Shown here in pieces: positions 35,103-43,855 of a DNA stretch of 47,119 bases (position 1 is its first letter; every line of letters begins with the position of its first letter). The DNA lies in NCBI GenBank assembly GCA_035873375.1, contig JAYWMQ010000028.1:1-47119 (forward strand). The letters run 5' to 3'. Under the pieces are notes generated by a model. The model worked only from the letters and a program-made list of their open reading frames with translations. It made no database searches and had not been told where the DNA came from. The stretch comes from Nitrospirota bacterium (GTDB lineage Bacteria; Nitrospirota; Thermodesulfovibrionia; Thermodesulfovibrionales; JdFR-85). The position numbers were made by a program, and so were the translations under genes.

Positions 35103-37955
35103 TCATATCATCTTCAGTCTCGACATGATATCCCTTATCCAGGCATAGTCGTCACCATGTGCCTCAACAAAACCTGTATAGTGTTCATCAATGGATTTCA
35201 GTACCGTTATCCCTTCAGTGCCGGTATCCTTCAGCGCGAGGATGGCGGATTTTATCTCTTCTGCACTTTCCTCGGGTATATCCCTGGTAATACATATATT
35301 GAACTCGGGTATTTCTTCAGAGAATTTTATAAATTTCAATCCCTGTTCCTTATATTTATCCGCAGTTGATTCCATTACTCCTCCAGCGTCATACCCACCT
35401 GAAAGCACTGCCTTTGCCACATCATCGTGATGGCCGAGATAGTTATAGAAGAGGAGGTCGTCAAGGTCTATGCCGGCTTCAAGTAACATATACCGTGGCA
35501 CTATATGAGATGAGGTAGACTCCTGATCGCCAAAGGCAAATGAGCAGTCCCTCAGGTCCTCAATGCTTGATACAGGGCTGTCACTCCTTGCAATAATGAC
35601 CGAGTGGTGAAAGGGCTTGCCGTCCCTCAGGGCCTTGGCAATTACCCTTACGCCATAATCACGATTGGCCTTTATGTATGTTGAGGGGGTCATATAGCAG
35701 AGTTGTGTTACACCACTGCCGATCTCCTTTATTGCACTGTTGAAATCCACGCCCACCTTTAATTCCACCTTCTTGCCGAGTTTCCTGCCCAGGTACTCAG
35801 CGAGGGGGGTAAACTTTCTATACATATCCGCCGGAGATTCCAGGGGTATTACACCGAGCCTGAGGGTCTTTTCAGGCCTTGCGGATACAGAGAATCTGAA
35901 ACTTTCCATTTCCGTCACAATAAGTTCGGAGTCTTTAACGAGGGACCTGAGAGAATTGTTGACCTTGAATGAGAGGTTCCTGTTTTTAACCGGAAGGTCT
36001 GATATATTTTCTGCAGATCTCTTTATCTGTTCAGACTCTGTTTTCTGTTCATTTATGGCGCTGGCTATCTGCTGACTCTTTTCTGAAACCACATCAGTGC
36101 TCTTTATTATCTGTTTGCTCTGCAGGGATTGCTCCTCTGTAGCGGTTTTCACCTGCACGGCTATATCCTTAACCTTCTCCGCGGCATTCGTTATAAGGTT
36201 CATTCCCCTTGATTGCTCGGATGTTGCCTTTGCAATCTGACTTGCCATATTACGGACATTTTCCATTGACCTTGATACAAACCGTGCTGCCTCAGCCTGC
36301 TCCGAAGTTGAGTGTTCAATGGCCGTAGACATCTCTGAAGAAAGCTGTGCGCTCTCCACAATCTTTTTCAGTACCCCTGAGGCCTCCTGTGAGAGCCCGA
36401 GTCCCTCATTGACCGATTCAAGGCCGTGCTTCATTGCATCCACTGCGTCCCTGACCTCCTGCTGCACCGTCTGTATCAGTGATGAAATCTCCTGGGTAGA
36501 GAAGGATGTCCTTTCTGCGAGGTCTTTTATTTCATCGGCAACAACAGAAAACCCCTTGCCGTGTTCTCCTGCCTGGGCTGCCAAAATAGCCGCATTCAGT
36601 GCAAGGAGATTCGTCTGGTCGGTAACATCGTCGATTACTGTGAGTATCTTTCCTATCTCTTCCGACCTCCCGCCGAGCTTCTTTATATACTCTGCGGTCT
36701 TTTCAACAGAGGTCTTTATCCGTTCCATCCCCTCGATAGTCTTCCCGATGGAAGTCATTCCGTAAGTGGATGCCTCGTTCATGACCCGTTCACTCAATTT
36801 GGCGGATTCCTTGGTATTCCCTTCGACTTCCCTGATAGAGGCTGTAATCTCTTCAATTGCTGAAAGGGTGTCCTCAGCAGACCTGAAGAGATCATCAGCG
36901 CTCAGCGCAACCTCTTTTATGGAAGATGAGAGTTCCTCAATGGAAGCTGATGTAGATTCGGTTGATTCAAAGAGTTCGTTGCTGTTGTTGGCGATCTGGG
37001 AGGTGCTGGCAGCCATCTCTTCAACCGCAGCGGTGGTCTGTTCTGAAGATGCCGCAAGGTCTTCCGTATTTGCTGCAATCTCGGTGATTGCAGCGTTCAG
37101 TTCCTCTATGGAAGAGGAGATATTCGAAATAGCCTCGGCTTCGAGTTGAGTGCCTTCAAGAATATCCCTCGACTCCGATTCAACCTCTGAGGAGACCTTG
37201 GAGATTCTTTTAGTGACGTCCTTTACCCTCTGGAGGATTGAAGATATGGATTGAAGCGCATCCTGCAGCGCAGTGCTCGCCTGTCCGATTTCATCGGTAG
37301 AATCTATATCGACATTGAAGGTCAGGTCTCCATCCGAGAGGAGCCTGGCAGCCTTTTCTATCTTCTTTATCGGGTTAAGCACTATCTTTCTCAGAAGCAG
37401 CCACATAATAAAAGAGAGTATGGCTATGGCAAACAAGGAAGCGATGATAGTAACAGTTGCCATCTCTGCAATCTTTTCTTTCTCACTTTCAAGTGTCATG
37501 GAGACCTTGACCGCCCCGATGAAAGGGCTGTCAATCTTGTGGCATTTTTGGCATGCAGATCTTTTTATCAGTGGCTTGTAAACGGTCATTAGCCCGTTTT
37601 CGATCAGGGCGTAAGGGGAGAGGTTTGTCCTGAACCTTTCGACATAGCGCTTCTCTGTTGCAGGTGCTTTTCTGTCAAATGCTACCCGGCCTTCATGATT
37701 CAGGATAGTGATGGCCTCTACGCCTTTAAGTGCCTTGAGGTCGCCTGCCATGGCTTTGGTGATTTCAGCCCGTCCTTCAATCATGGTCCTTTCAATGCTT
37801 GTGCTGATTACCGTTGCGGTTTCAAACATTTTTTCCTGTGCGGTTTCGTAGATGTTTTTCTTCTGAAGATAAATAACCGTAGTTACGGCAAAGATAGCGC
37901 CCAAAATAATGACTGATATAACTACTCCAAGGACCTTTTTTTCAAGTTTTCCCAT
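35103..37955 (-). CDS. heme-motif receptor with cytoplasmic PhnD-like domain (MCP fusion)
   Basis: The 950 residues, in order: membrane helix 8-30; a periplasmic sensor with the c-type heme motif CQKCH at 135-139; membrane helix about 167-188; HAMP about 189-241; a methyl-accepting signalling domain about 250-690 with tip [20 protein letters not shown] at 447-466; and, after RPEK, a PhnD/phosphonate-type periplasmic-binding fold at 696-950 ([52 protein letters not shown]). With only two membrane helices the PhnD-like part must be cytoplasmic. AAGGAG precedes the ATG. Usual receptors end soon after the coiled coil; this has two candidate input domains. Confidence 0.93.
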   Translation of the reverse strand: MGKLEKKVLGVVISVIILGAIFAVTTVIYLQKKNIYETAQEKMFETATVISTSIERTMIEGRAEITKAMAGDLKALKGVEAITILNHEGRVAFDRKAPATEKRYVERFRTNLSPYALIENGLMTVYKPLIKRSACQKCHKIDSPFIGAVKVSMTLESEKEKIAEMATVTIIASLFAIAILSFIMWLLLRKIVLNPIKKIEKAARLLSDGDLTFNVDIDSTDEIGQASTALQDALQSISSILQRVKDVTKRISKVSSEVESESRDILEGTQLEAEAISNISSSIEELNAAITEIAANTEDLAASSEQTTAAVEEMAASTSQIANNSNELFESTESTSASIEELSSSIKEVALSADDLFRSAEDTLSAIEEITASIREVEGNTKESAKLSERVMNEASTYGMTSIGKTIEGMERIKTSVEKTAEYIKKLGGRSEEIGKILTVIDDVTDQTNLLALNAAILAAQAGEHGKGFSVVADEIKDLAERTSFSTQEISSLIQTVQQEVRDAVDAMKHGLESVNEGLGLSQEASGVLKKIVESAQLSSEMSTAIEHSTSEQAEAARFVSRSMENVRNMASQIAKATSEQSRGMNLITNAAEKVKDIAVQVKTATEEQSLQSKQIIKSTDVVSEKSQQIASAINEQKTESEQIKRSAENISDLPVKNRNLSFKVNNSLRSLVKDSELIVTEMESFRFSVSARPEKTLRLGVIPLESPADMYRKFTPLAEYLGRKLGKKVELKVGVDFNSAIKEIGSGVTQLCYMTPSTYIKANRDYGVRVIAKALRDGKPFHHSVIIARSDSPVSSIEDLRDCSFAFGDQESTSSHIVPRYMLLEAGIDLDDLLFYNYLGHHDDVAKAVLSGGYDAGGVMESTADKYKEQGLKFIKFSEEIPEFNICITRDIPEESAEEIKSAILALKDTGTEGITVLKSIDEHYTGFVEAHGDDYAWIRDIMSRLKMI

Positions 37956-38017
37956 TCTCTTCTCCTTTGAGAGGCTTAACTATAAGGTATAAAGGTATAA
38001 TTCAGTATTATAATAAC

Positions 38018-38713
38018 CTATTGATTACCTTGAGGATGCGCCTTTTTTGTTATAGTTAACCCAAGCGCCTCCTCAGTCCTGAGTATTGTCATAAAGATTC
38101 CATCGGAGATAATAATACCTTCAATAAATCTTGCCTCTTCTTCTGTGATATGTGGAGGGGCCGGGTTGAGGTCTGATTCGGGCATCCGCCTGACCCCGAC
38201 AATCCTGTCTGCCATAACACCGATAGGCCCCCTTGGGCCTCTGACAATAACTATCTTGGCCCTTTGAGTGACCCTGTTCCGGTTTCTGTCCGTATCCGGG
38301 ATTTTTTCAGTATCAGTGATATTCAGTCTTGCCTTCAGGTCCACAATGGGGACCATCTTTCCCCGTAATGAACTTAGCCCCTTTACATAAGACGGAGTTC
38401 CGGGGACGGGTGTTATAGCGGGTGGATGGGCTATCTCCTGCACATCCCTCATATGGAAGGCATATGTTTCCGGTCCAAGCTGAAAACAGAGCAGATCAAT
38501 CCTTACCTCCGGTGTCTCAACCCCGATTGATTCCTCAGGAGAGGCTTTCTCCCCTGATTCTGCCGGCCCTTCCTTGATAACAGGTTTGGTATTTTCCGTC
38601 TTCTCTTCAGTGGTTTTCAACGTCTCAGTTTCCGTATCAGAAGGTTTGTGAGTAGATGGCTTTGCTGTCTTTCCGGCCTGTGCAGCCTTTTTCCTGATTT
38701 TAGCTATATCCAT
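38018..38713 (-). CDS. cheW: CheW-like coupling protein with disordered N-terminus
   Basis: The 231 residues start with about 70 low-complexity residues rich in Lys, Thr, Glu and Pro, then a CheW domain (about 71-225: LLCFQLGPETYAFHMRDVQE, GLSSLRGKMVPIVDLKARLN, IGVMADRIVGVRRMP). It couples the array. Its start overlaps the ATPase stop by one base. The long flexible N-terminus could bind the ATPase or reach neighbouring receptors (inference). Confidence 0.92.
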   Translation of the reverse strand: MDIAKIRKKAAQAGKTAKPSTHKPSDTETETLKTTEEKTENTKPVIKEGPAESGEKASPEESIGVETPEVRIDLLCFQLGPETYAFHMRDVQEIAHPPAITPVPGTPSYVKGLSSLRGKMVPIVDLKARLNITDTEKIPDTDRNRNRVTQRAKIVIVRGPRGPIGVMADRIVGVRRMPESDLNPAPPHITEEEARFIEGIIISDGIFMTILRTEEALGLTITKKAHPQGNQ

Positions 38714-39513
38714 CAGAGTCCGAGTTCCTCCACTGCATCCATGACATTGGTGTTGTCAATGAGTTGAGAGTCTTTTGAGAAGGCATCAAGCAGTGCCGAG
38801 GTTGCAATACTGTTTATAAGTCTCGGTATTCCCCCGGAATATATGTGGATAAGGCCTATCGCTTCATCAGTAAAGAGTCTGGTTTCCCTGCCTGATACCT
38901 TCAACCTGTGGTTGATGTATTCCGAGACCTCTTCTTCAGACAGGGGCGGCAGGTGATAGAATATCCCGATCCTCTGCCTAAGTGGGGCATATGCCCTGTG
39001 TTTCAACCGTCTGAGAATATCCGGTTGAGCCACAAAAATCAGGCTTATAAGGTTGGTATCGTCGAGCTGGAAATTGGTAAGGAGCCTTATTTCTTCAAAT
39101 GTCTCCTTTTTAGGTATAAGCTGTGCCTCATCAATAATAATCACAGGTGTAATGCCGTTTTCATGGTCCTCATAGACCTTCCGGTAAATAGCATCCAGGA
39201 GGTCATCCTTATGATTAAAAGGAGGTTTTACCTCCATGCGGCGCGCGATTGTTCTTAAAAACTGGTTTGCCGTCAGCCTTGGATTCACGATAAGTATTAT
39301 CCTGTATTGGTCATTCAAAGAGTCCATTAAAGCCCTTGTGAGCGTGGTCTTTCCGCATCCTATCTCACCTGTAAATAATATGGTTTCCTTTTCTTCCACA
39401 ACGTACTGAAGTCTTGCAAAGGCCTCCTCATGTGCCTTGCTGAGATAGAGAAACCGGGGATCCGGGGTCTTGTTGAAAGGTCTTTCACTCAACCCGTAAA
39501 AGTCTTTATACAT
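38713..39513 (-). CDS. ExeA/GspA-like AAA ATPase in the che operon
   Basis: The 266 residues begin with MYKDFYGLSERPFNKTPDPR, the standard opening of ExeA/GspA-like (AAA_22) ATPases. Walker A is GEIGCGKTT (49-57) and Walker B VIIIDEA (124-130), with a sensor/arginine region LRQRIGIF near 178-185. There is no membrane helix or peptidoglycan-binding domain, unlike full GspA. It sits between cheA and cheW with overlaps on both sides (8 bases and 1 base), so it belongs to the operon. Its job in signalling, perhaps positioning or assembly, is not known. Confidence 0.9.
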   Translation of the reverse strand: MYKDFYGLSERPFNKTPDPRFLYLSKAHEEAFARLQYVVEEKETILFTGEIGCGKTTLTRALMDSLNDQYRIILIVNPRLTANQFLRTIARRMEVKPPFNHKDDLLDAIYRKVYEDHENGITPVIIIDEAQLIPKKETFEEIRLLTNFQLDDTNLISLIFVAQPDILRRLKHRAYAPLRQRIGIFYHLPPLSEEEVSEYINHRLKVSGRETRLFTDEAIGLIHIYSGGIPRLINSIATSALLDAFSKDSQLIDNTNVMDAVEELGL

Positions 39514-41479
39514 GTACCAGTCCCTTGTGCCTGAGCAGGATTTCCTCTGTCAAGGTCTCAACGTCTATGACAAGTATGACATTGTGCCTGCCGATTTCCG
39601 TAACACCTGCAACCCCCTTTAATCCCTCGAAATATCCACCGAGGGACTTTATAACAATCTCCTGCCCACCAATAAGTTCGTCTACAAGGAGTCCAACCCT
39701 CCGTTCTTCGTATCCGGAAACCACAATATATCGGCTCTCATGATGGCCGCTTTCACGGGTCTGAGAACCGATTTCGAAAAAATCCGATACCGGCATAACA
39801 GGCAGCAACTCTCCCCTCAGGTTATACACTTTTTTGCCTTCTATGCTCTGAAGGGCATCCCTGTCGACTATCAGGGTCTCGGAGATCGATGACAGTGGTA
39901 AGGCAAAGGTATTGATGCCGACTCTTATCAGCAGTGACTTGATAATGGCAAGGGTGATGGGGATGGAGAGAGAGAATCGCGTATAAATGTCTTTTTCCGT
40001 CCTTACATCCACAAACCCGCCTATCGAAGATATCCGGTTTTTAACCACATCCATGCCGACTCCTCTTCCCGACACCTCTGTTACCTTCTCTTTTGTGCTG
40101 AATCCTGCCCTGAAGATGAAGCCTATCAATTCTGTATCGTCTATCTCTGTTCCGGCAGTAATAATCCCTTTTTCCAGGGCTTTTTCCCGTATCACTTCCG
40201 TGTCAATTCCTCTGCCGTCGTCCTCTATTTCTACTATTACGTTATTGCCACGTTGAAAAGCCTTAACCCTGATGGTTCCCCTTTCAGGCTTGCCCCTTCT
40301 CTTTCGTTCTTCAGGGCTCTCTATCCCGTGGTCTATGGCATTTCTGACAATGTGCATCAAGGGGTCCACGATCTCTTCGGCGATGAATTTATCCAGCTCG
40401 GTCTCCTCTCCAAAGACCGTCAGATTAACGGGTTTTCCTATCTCCTGAGAGTATCGTTTTACTATCTGTGCAAGGCGTGAAAATATCTGACCGATAGGCA
40501 CCATACGAATCTCCAGTACCTGCTGCTGTAATTCCGACAGTCTCCTTTCAAGACTCTGGTATGCCCTGTGCATATCAAAGACAAGCTCTGAGTGCCCGTA
40601 GATTCCTGCAAGTTCGCCTTCTATGCGTTTAATGGCCCCCTTGGTAAGCGTGAGTTCTCCAATTGTGTTGAGTATCCCGTCAAGTTTTTCTATATCCACT
40701 CTTACAGTGGTTGAAATGCTTTTTAGTGAAGGCTGTAGTTTCCGGGCTGTTGTCTTTTTAGGCTTGCTGCCCGTAATCTGTTCGGGCGCAATGCCAATGG
40801 CGGTTTTCAGGGAATCAGGGTCTTTGTCGGATGCAAAGAGAAGTTTGAATCCAAGAGAGTCTGGCGGCATGTTTTCAGAGGTGGGGAGGATTGATATCAA
40901 TTCCCCTTGCTTTTTGATCTTTTCTGTAAGTTCAGCAAGTGCTTTGTCAAAGTCTTCAAGGGAGAAGACCGCATTTATGGTGAATATTGCCCTCTTCTTT
41001 TTTATATTTGCTCTCAGTCTCTGTTCTTCATAATTGGAGAGTACACTGATAATTGCCTCATCAATAACGCCGCTTAATGACTCCTGCTTTTGCCGGCTTG
41101 AGGTCTTCCGACCGAATACCTTTATATCTTCAAGATAAGGTGTTACATCAAAATCATTCCCCTGCTCTGCCTTTTTAAGCAATTCTCTCAGGATGTCAAT
41201 GTTTTTGAAAAGGAATCTGATAACATCATCGCTGACCTCGATATTGCCAAGCCTCAGACTGTCAAGGATCTCCTCAATGGCATGGCTCAGATCTTTTAGT
41301 CCCTCAAGCCCGAAGAGGCCTGAAATCCCCTTTAGTGTATGGATGGATCGAAAGAGGGCATTAACAGTGTCGGGATTAGCCCCTGTCTCAGCGGATTCCT
41401 GAAGTTCGAGGAGATGTTCCTCGGCCTCTCCAAGTAACTCTTCCGCCTCTGAGATAAACTCCTTTTTTGATGAATTCAT
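39506..41479 (-). CDS. cheA: chemotaxis sensor histidine kinase
   Basis: The 657 residues: P1/Hpt domain with phosphoacceptor His47 (RSIHTLKG); a P2-like alpha/beta domain (about 160-232); P3 dimerisation (about 258-325); P4 ATPase with N box HIVRNAIDHGIE (376-387), G1 DDGRGID (420-426) and G2 GRGVGMDVV (471-479); and the P5 CheW-like domain (about 510-655). It autophosphorylates under receptor control and feeds the two CheY proteins and CheB. It overlaps the upstream cheY by 4 bases. Confidence 0.97.
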   Translation of the reverse strand: MNSSKKEFISEAEELLGEAEEHLLELQESAETGANPDTVNALFRSIHTLKGISGLFGLEGLKDLSHAIEEILDSLRLGNIEVSDDVIRFLFKNIDILRELLKKAEQGNDFDVTPYLEDIKVFGRKTSSRQKQESLSGVIDEAIISVLSNYEEQRLRANIKKKRAIFTINAVFSLEDFDKALAELTEKIKKQGELISILPTSENMPPDSLGFKLLFASDKDPDSLKTAIGIAPEQITGSKPKKTTARKLQPSLKSISTTVRVDIEKLDGILNTIGELTLTKGAIKRIEGELAGIYGHSELVFDMHRAYQSLERRLSELQQQVLEIRMVPIGQIFSRLAQIVKRYSQEIGKPVNLTVFGEETELDKFIAEEIVDPLMHIVRNAIDHGIESPEERKRRGKPERGTIRVKAFQRGNNVIVEIEDDGRGIDTEVIREKALEKGIITAGTEIDDTELIGFIFRAGFSTKEKVTEVSGRGVGMDVVKNRISSIGGFVDVRTEKDIYTRFSLSIPITLAIIKSLLIRVGINTFALPLSSISETLIVDRDALQSIEGKKVYNLRGELLPVMPVSDFFEIGSQTRESGHHESRYIVVSGYEERRVGLLVDELIGGQEIVIKSLGGYFEGLKGVAGVTEIGRHNVILVIDVETLTEEILLRHKGLVHV

Positions 41480-41847
41480 GAACTTAAAACCAACCGAATC
41501 TTCTCCTGAAAGTCTTCAGGCCTGAAGGGTTTTGTAATATATGCCTCTGCCCCAAGTGCCAATCCCCTCTTTTTATCCTCCTCCGACCTTTCAGTACTCA
41601 CTATGATCATTGGTATGTCTTTATATTGCGGTGTGGTTTTTACAAAGTTAATCAACTCAATGCCGTTTATATCAGGCATATTTATATCTGTTATTATCAG
41701 ACTGAAACCTTCGGTAGGGAGTATTTTGAGGGCCTCAAAGCCTGTGCCAGCCTCAAAGACCTGATACTCTTCTCCAAGGTCCTCAATAATTGTTCTCATC
41801 ATGGAGCGGGTTGATTCGGAGTCTTCTACCACAAGTATGTTTTTCAC
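41476..41847 (-). CDS. CheY-like response regulator, first gene of the che operon
   Basis: The 123-residue lone receiver domain has Glu8-Asp9 (VVEDSES), Asp54 (ITDINMP) and Lys in ITKPFRP. It opens the chemosensory operon; the start is a GTG preceded by GGAGGTGA. It overlaps cheA by 4 bases. It is about as similar in style to the terminal CheY as two paralogues usually are; which one is the output and which a phosphate sink cannot be told. Confidence 0.92.
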   Translation of the reverse strand: MKNILVVEDSESTRSMMRTIIEDLGEEYQVFEAGTGFEALKILPTEGFSLIITDINMPDINGIELINFVKTTPQYKDIPMIIVSTERSEEDKKRGLALGAEAYITKPFRPEDFQEKIRLVLSS

Positions 41848-42228
41848 TTCTCACCTCCGGATTTCCGACCATGGGCCGGGAATAATGGCCATCTACAGTA
41901 AACGTTTTGTTATACAGTTTTCTGGTTTGAGTGTGAGTGTAAGGAGTTTAAAACAAATTTCAGGAAAGAGACCCTGTCTCCGGATGCAGCGGGTTCTATT
42001 AGTCATAAATTGACTCACTGCCGTGAAGCACCTGCCATGCTACGGTTTGTGTAGCGTTCAATTTCCTGATCAGGATGCCCGGGGCTTTGCTCAAATAGCT
42101 TCACAACTGAAGTATATCAAGAAAAAATCGATACTGTCAACAAATTCTAATGCCCTAAATTACCGGGAGGGAACCGGTTAACCAGTGTTCTGTCTCAATT
42201 TTTGAGCACTGTCCTTCAGTTTTGCTAA
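41848..42228. other. non-coding region between the che operon and the DUF4832 gene
   Basis: This 380-base stretch separates divergent genes. It should contain the promoter of the large che operon on the minus strand, but I find no convincing -35/-10 pair for it. No ORF of protein-like quality, RNA gene or strong repeat is visible. The DUF4832 promoter begins directly at its right end. Confidence 0.4.
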
Positions 42229-42256
42229 TTGACAATCGAAAGTCATGCAATATAAT
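42229..42256 (+). promoter_or_regulatory. near-consensus sigma70 promoter of the DUF4832 gene
   Basis: TTGACA (42229-42234), a 16-base spacer and TATAAT (42251-42256), the best promoter match in the window. The predicted start is near 42263, followed by GGGGAGG (42270-42275) and the ATG at 42281. Confidence 0.75.
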
Positions 42257-42280
42257 CTATAAAGTAAAGGGGAGGTATTT

Positions 42281-43792
42281 ATGAATGGGGCAAGTTCTTT
42301 CAGAAGTTTTGGACTGATTTTCGTGCTTCTGCCCATACTTGTGGTCCTGTCGGGCTGCAACGCCGATTCCACTGTTGAGTCTCAGGAGATAATTGCAACT
42401 CAAGAGACTCTCGAGGCTCAGGATGTAACGGTTCAGCCTGAAGAGGATCAGACAAGTGTGATCAGAAACCCGGCGATGGGATGGGTGTTGTATGCTGATG
42501 CATTTGCTGATTTCCCTCAGGCCGATATATATTGGGAAAGCCAGAACCCTTATGCAGGGAGTGCGAGCATCCTTTATATAAGACTTCCATGGTCCCAGCT
42601 TGAACCAACAGAAGGCGTTTATGCATGGGAAGACGACCAGAACTTTAAAGACCTCATTCAGGGCGCGCTGGACAGGGGACTCAAGCTTGCCTTCCGCGTC
42701 TATGTCGACAGTGAAGGCTCTTACCAGCAGGCAACACCTCAGTATGTAATAGATGCCGGGGCAGATGGGGCTGTCGATACAAAAGGCAGATGGAGCCCGT
42801 ATGTTGACGACCCTGTTTTTCAGGAGAAGTTCTCCTTGTTCCTTAACGCCTTTGGCAAGGAATACAATGACCCTGCTGTTGTTGATTTTGTTGACGGCAA
42901 TGGTCTTGGAGTCTGGGGGGAAGGAAATCGATTGAAGTTGCAGGAGGGGGATGTATCCGCTGTGCTCCGCTGGATTACCGGAGCGTATGCAGCAAACTTT
43001 ACACGTGTGCTTTTGGGTGTTCAATACAACAAGAACTCAACCGGATTTGGTCTGGACAATATTGATGCTGTTGCCCTTGAAGAATACGGATATGTGATAC
43101 GCAAAGACACCCTGGGTCTTCCATACTGGTTCATAGAGGCCGACAAAGAGAGGATTCGAAGTCACTTTCCCGGAATTCCCTTTTACGCGGAAAATGTTTA
43201 TCAGTACCTTCAGTCCCGGAGGAAGTGGGAAAATGATTATGATACCCTGCGGGCAGCGCTTGAGGCAGTCCTCAATGACGCCTTGTCCCTGCATGCAAAT
43301 ACACTGGACCTTCGCATTCCTGAAGACACGGAAGCCTGGTTTTCAGAGGCCCCCGACCTGGTACAGGAGTTTATTGTCAAAGGTGGATACCGTTTGATTC
43401 CTGCGGAAATTACCTATCCTGACAGAGTAGAGCAGGGAGGAGAGATAACCATATCACATACCTGGAAGAATACAGGTGTCGGGGTGCTGCCCAATAACAA
43501 GCCCCAATGGAATTACAAGTACAAGGTTGCCTTTGCCTTGATCGACCCTGCAACAGAGCAGGTTGTGTTCAGGGCCATTGACGGGGTTGCAGAGCCTTCT
43601 GCCTGGGTAGAAGGGGGTCAATATTCCTACACACTAAAGGCTTTTCTTGATTCAGTGCCGGCTGGGAGTTACAAGTTGGGATGTGCAATTATAGATTCCA
43701 CCCTGGATAACACGCCTGCCATTAGTCTTGCAATCCTGAATGAAAAAACGGATTCCGGCTGGTATATCCTGGGCGATATATCGGTGGATTAA
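42281..43792 (+). CDS. DUF4832-type lipoprotein with GH-like TIM barrel
   Basis: The 503 residues begin with a classical lipoprotein signal: a hydrophobic stretch and the lipobox LSGC, Cys26. NPAMGWVLYADAF and RLPWSQLEPTEGVYAW are typical of DUF4832 proteins, whose N-terminal half resembles GH42-like TIM barrels. The C-terminal part (from about residue 370, EQGGEITISHTWKNTGVGVL) is the beta-sandwich DUF4832 domain. It could bind or cut an extracellular polysaccharide, but no catalytic pair is certain. It stands alone behind a strong promoter and is followed by a terminator hairpin. Confidence 0.8.
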   Translation: MNGASSFRSFGLIFVLLPILVVLSGCNADSTVESQEIIATQETLEAQDVTVQPEEDQTSVIRNPAMGWVLYADAFADFPQADIYWESQNPYAGSASILYIRLPWSQLEPTEGVYAWEDDQNFKDLIQGALDRGLKLAFRVYVDSEGSYQQATPQYVIDAGADGAVDTKGRWSPYVDDPVFQEKFSLFLNAFGKEYNDPAVVDFVDGNGLGVWGEGNRLKLQEGDVSAVLRWITGAYAANFTRVLLGVQYNKNSTGFGLDNIDAVALEEYGYVIRKDTLGLPYWFIEADKERIRSHFPGIPFYAENVYQYLQSRRKWENDYDTLRAALEAVLNDALSLHANTLDLRIPEDTEAWFSEAPDLVQEFIVKGGYRLIPAEITYPDRVEQGGEITISHTWKNTGVGVLPNNKPQWNYKYKVAFALIDPATEQVVFRAIDGVAEPSAWVEGGQYSYTLKAFLDSVPAGSYKLGCAIIDSTLDNTPAISLAILNEKTDSGWYILGDISVD

Positions 43793-43813
43793 CAATACCT
43801 CTTTATTGGTGAT

Positions 43814-43850
43814 AACCGGGAGCAGCCTTAATGCTGTTCCCGGTTGTTAA
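43814..43850 (+). terminator. intrinsic terminator between the DUF4832 and TraF-like genes
   Basis: AACCGGGAGCAGC (43814-43826) pairs with GCTGTTCCCGGTT (43833-43845), 13 pairs with one G-U, around a six-base loop, followed by a short T-rich stretch. It lies between convergent genes and may serve both, though the T-run is only on the + side. Confidence 0.8.
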
Positions 43851-43855
43851 CATTT

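Noticed and set aside
42257-43024. A 255-codon minus-strand ORF inside the DUF4832 gene
   Set aside because: Its translation has no domain-like features and it is fully covered by the lipoprotein gene, which has a promoter, ribosome site and lipobox.
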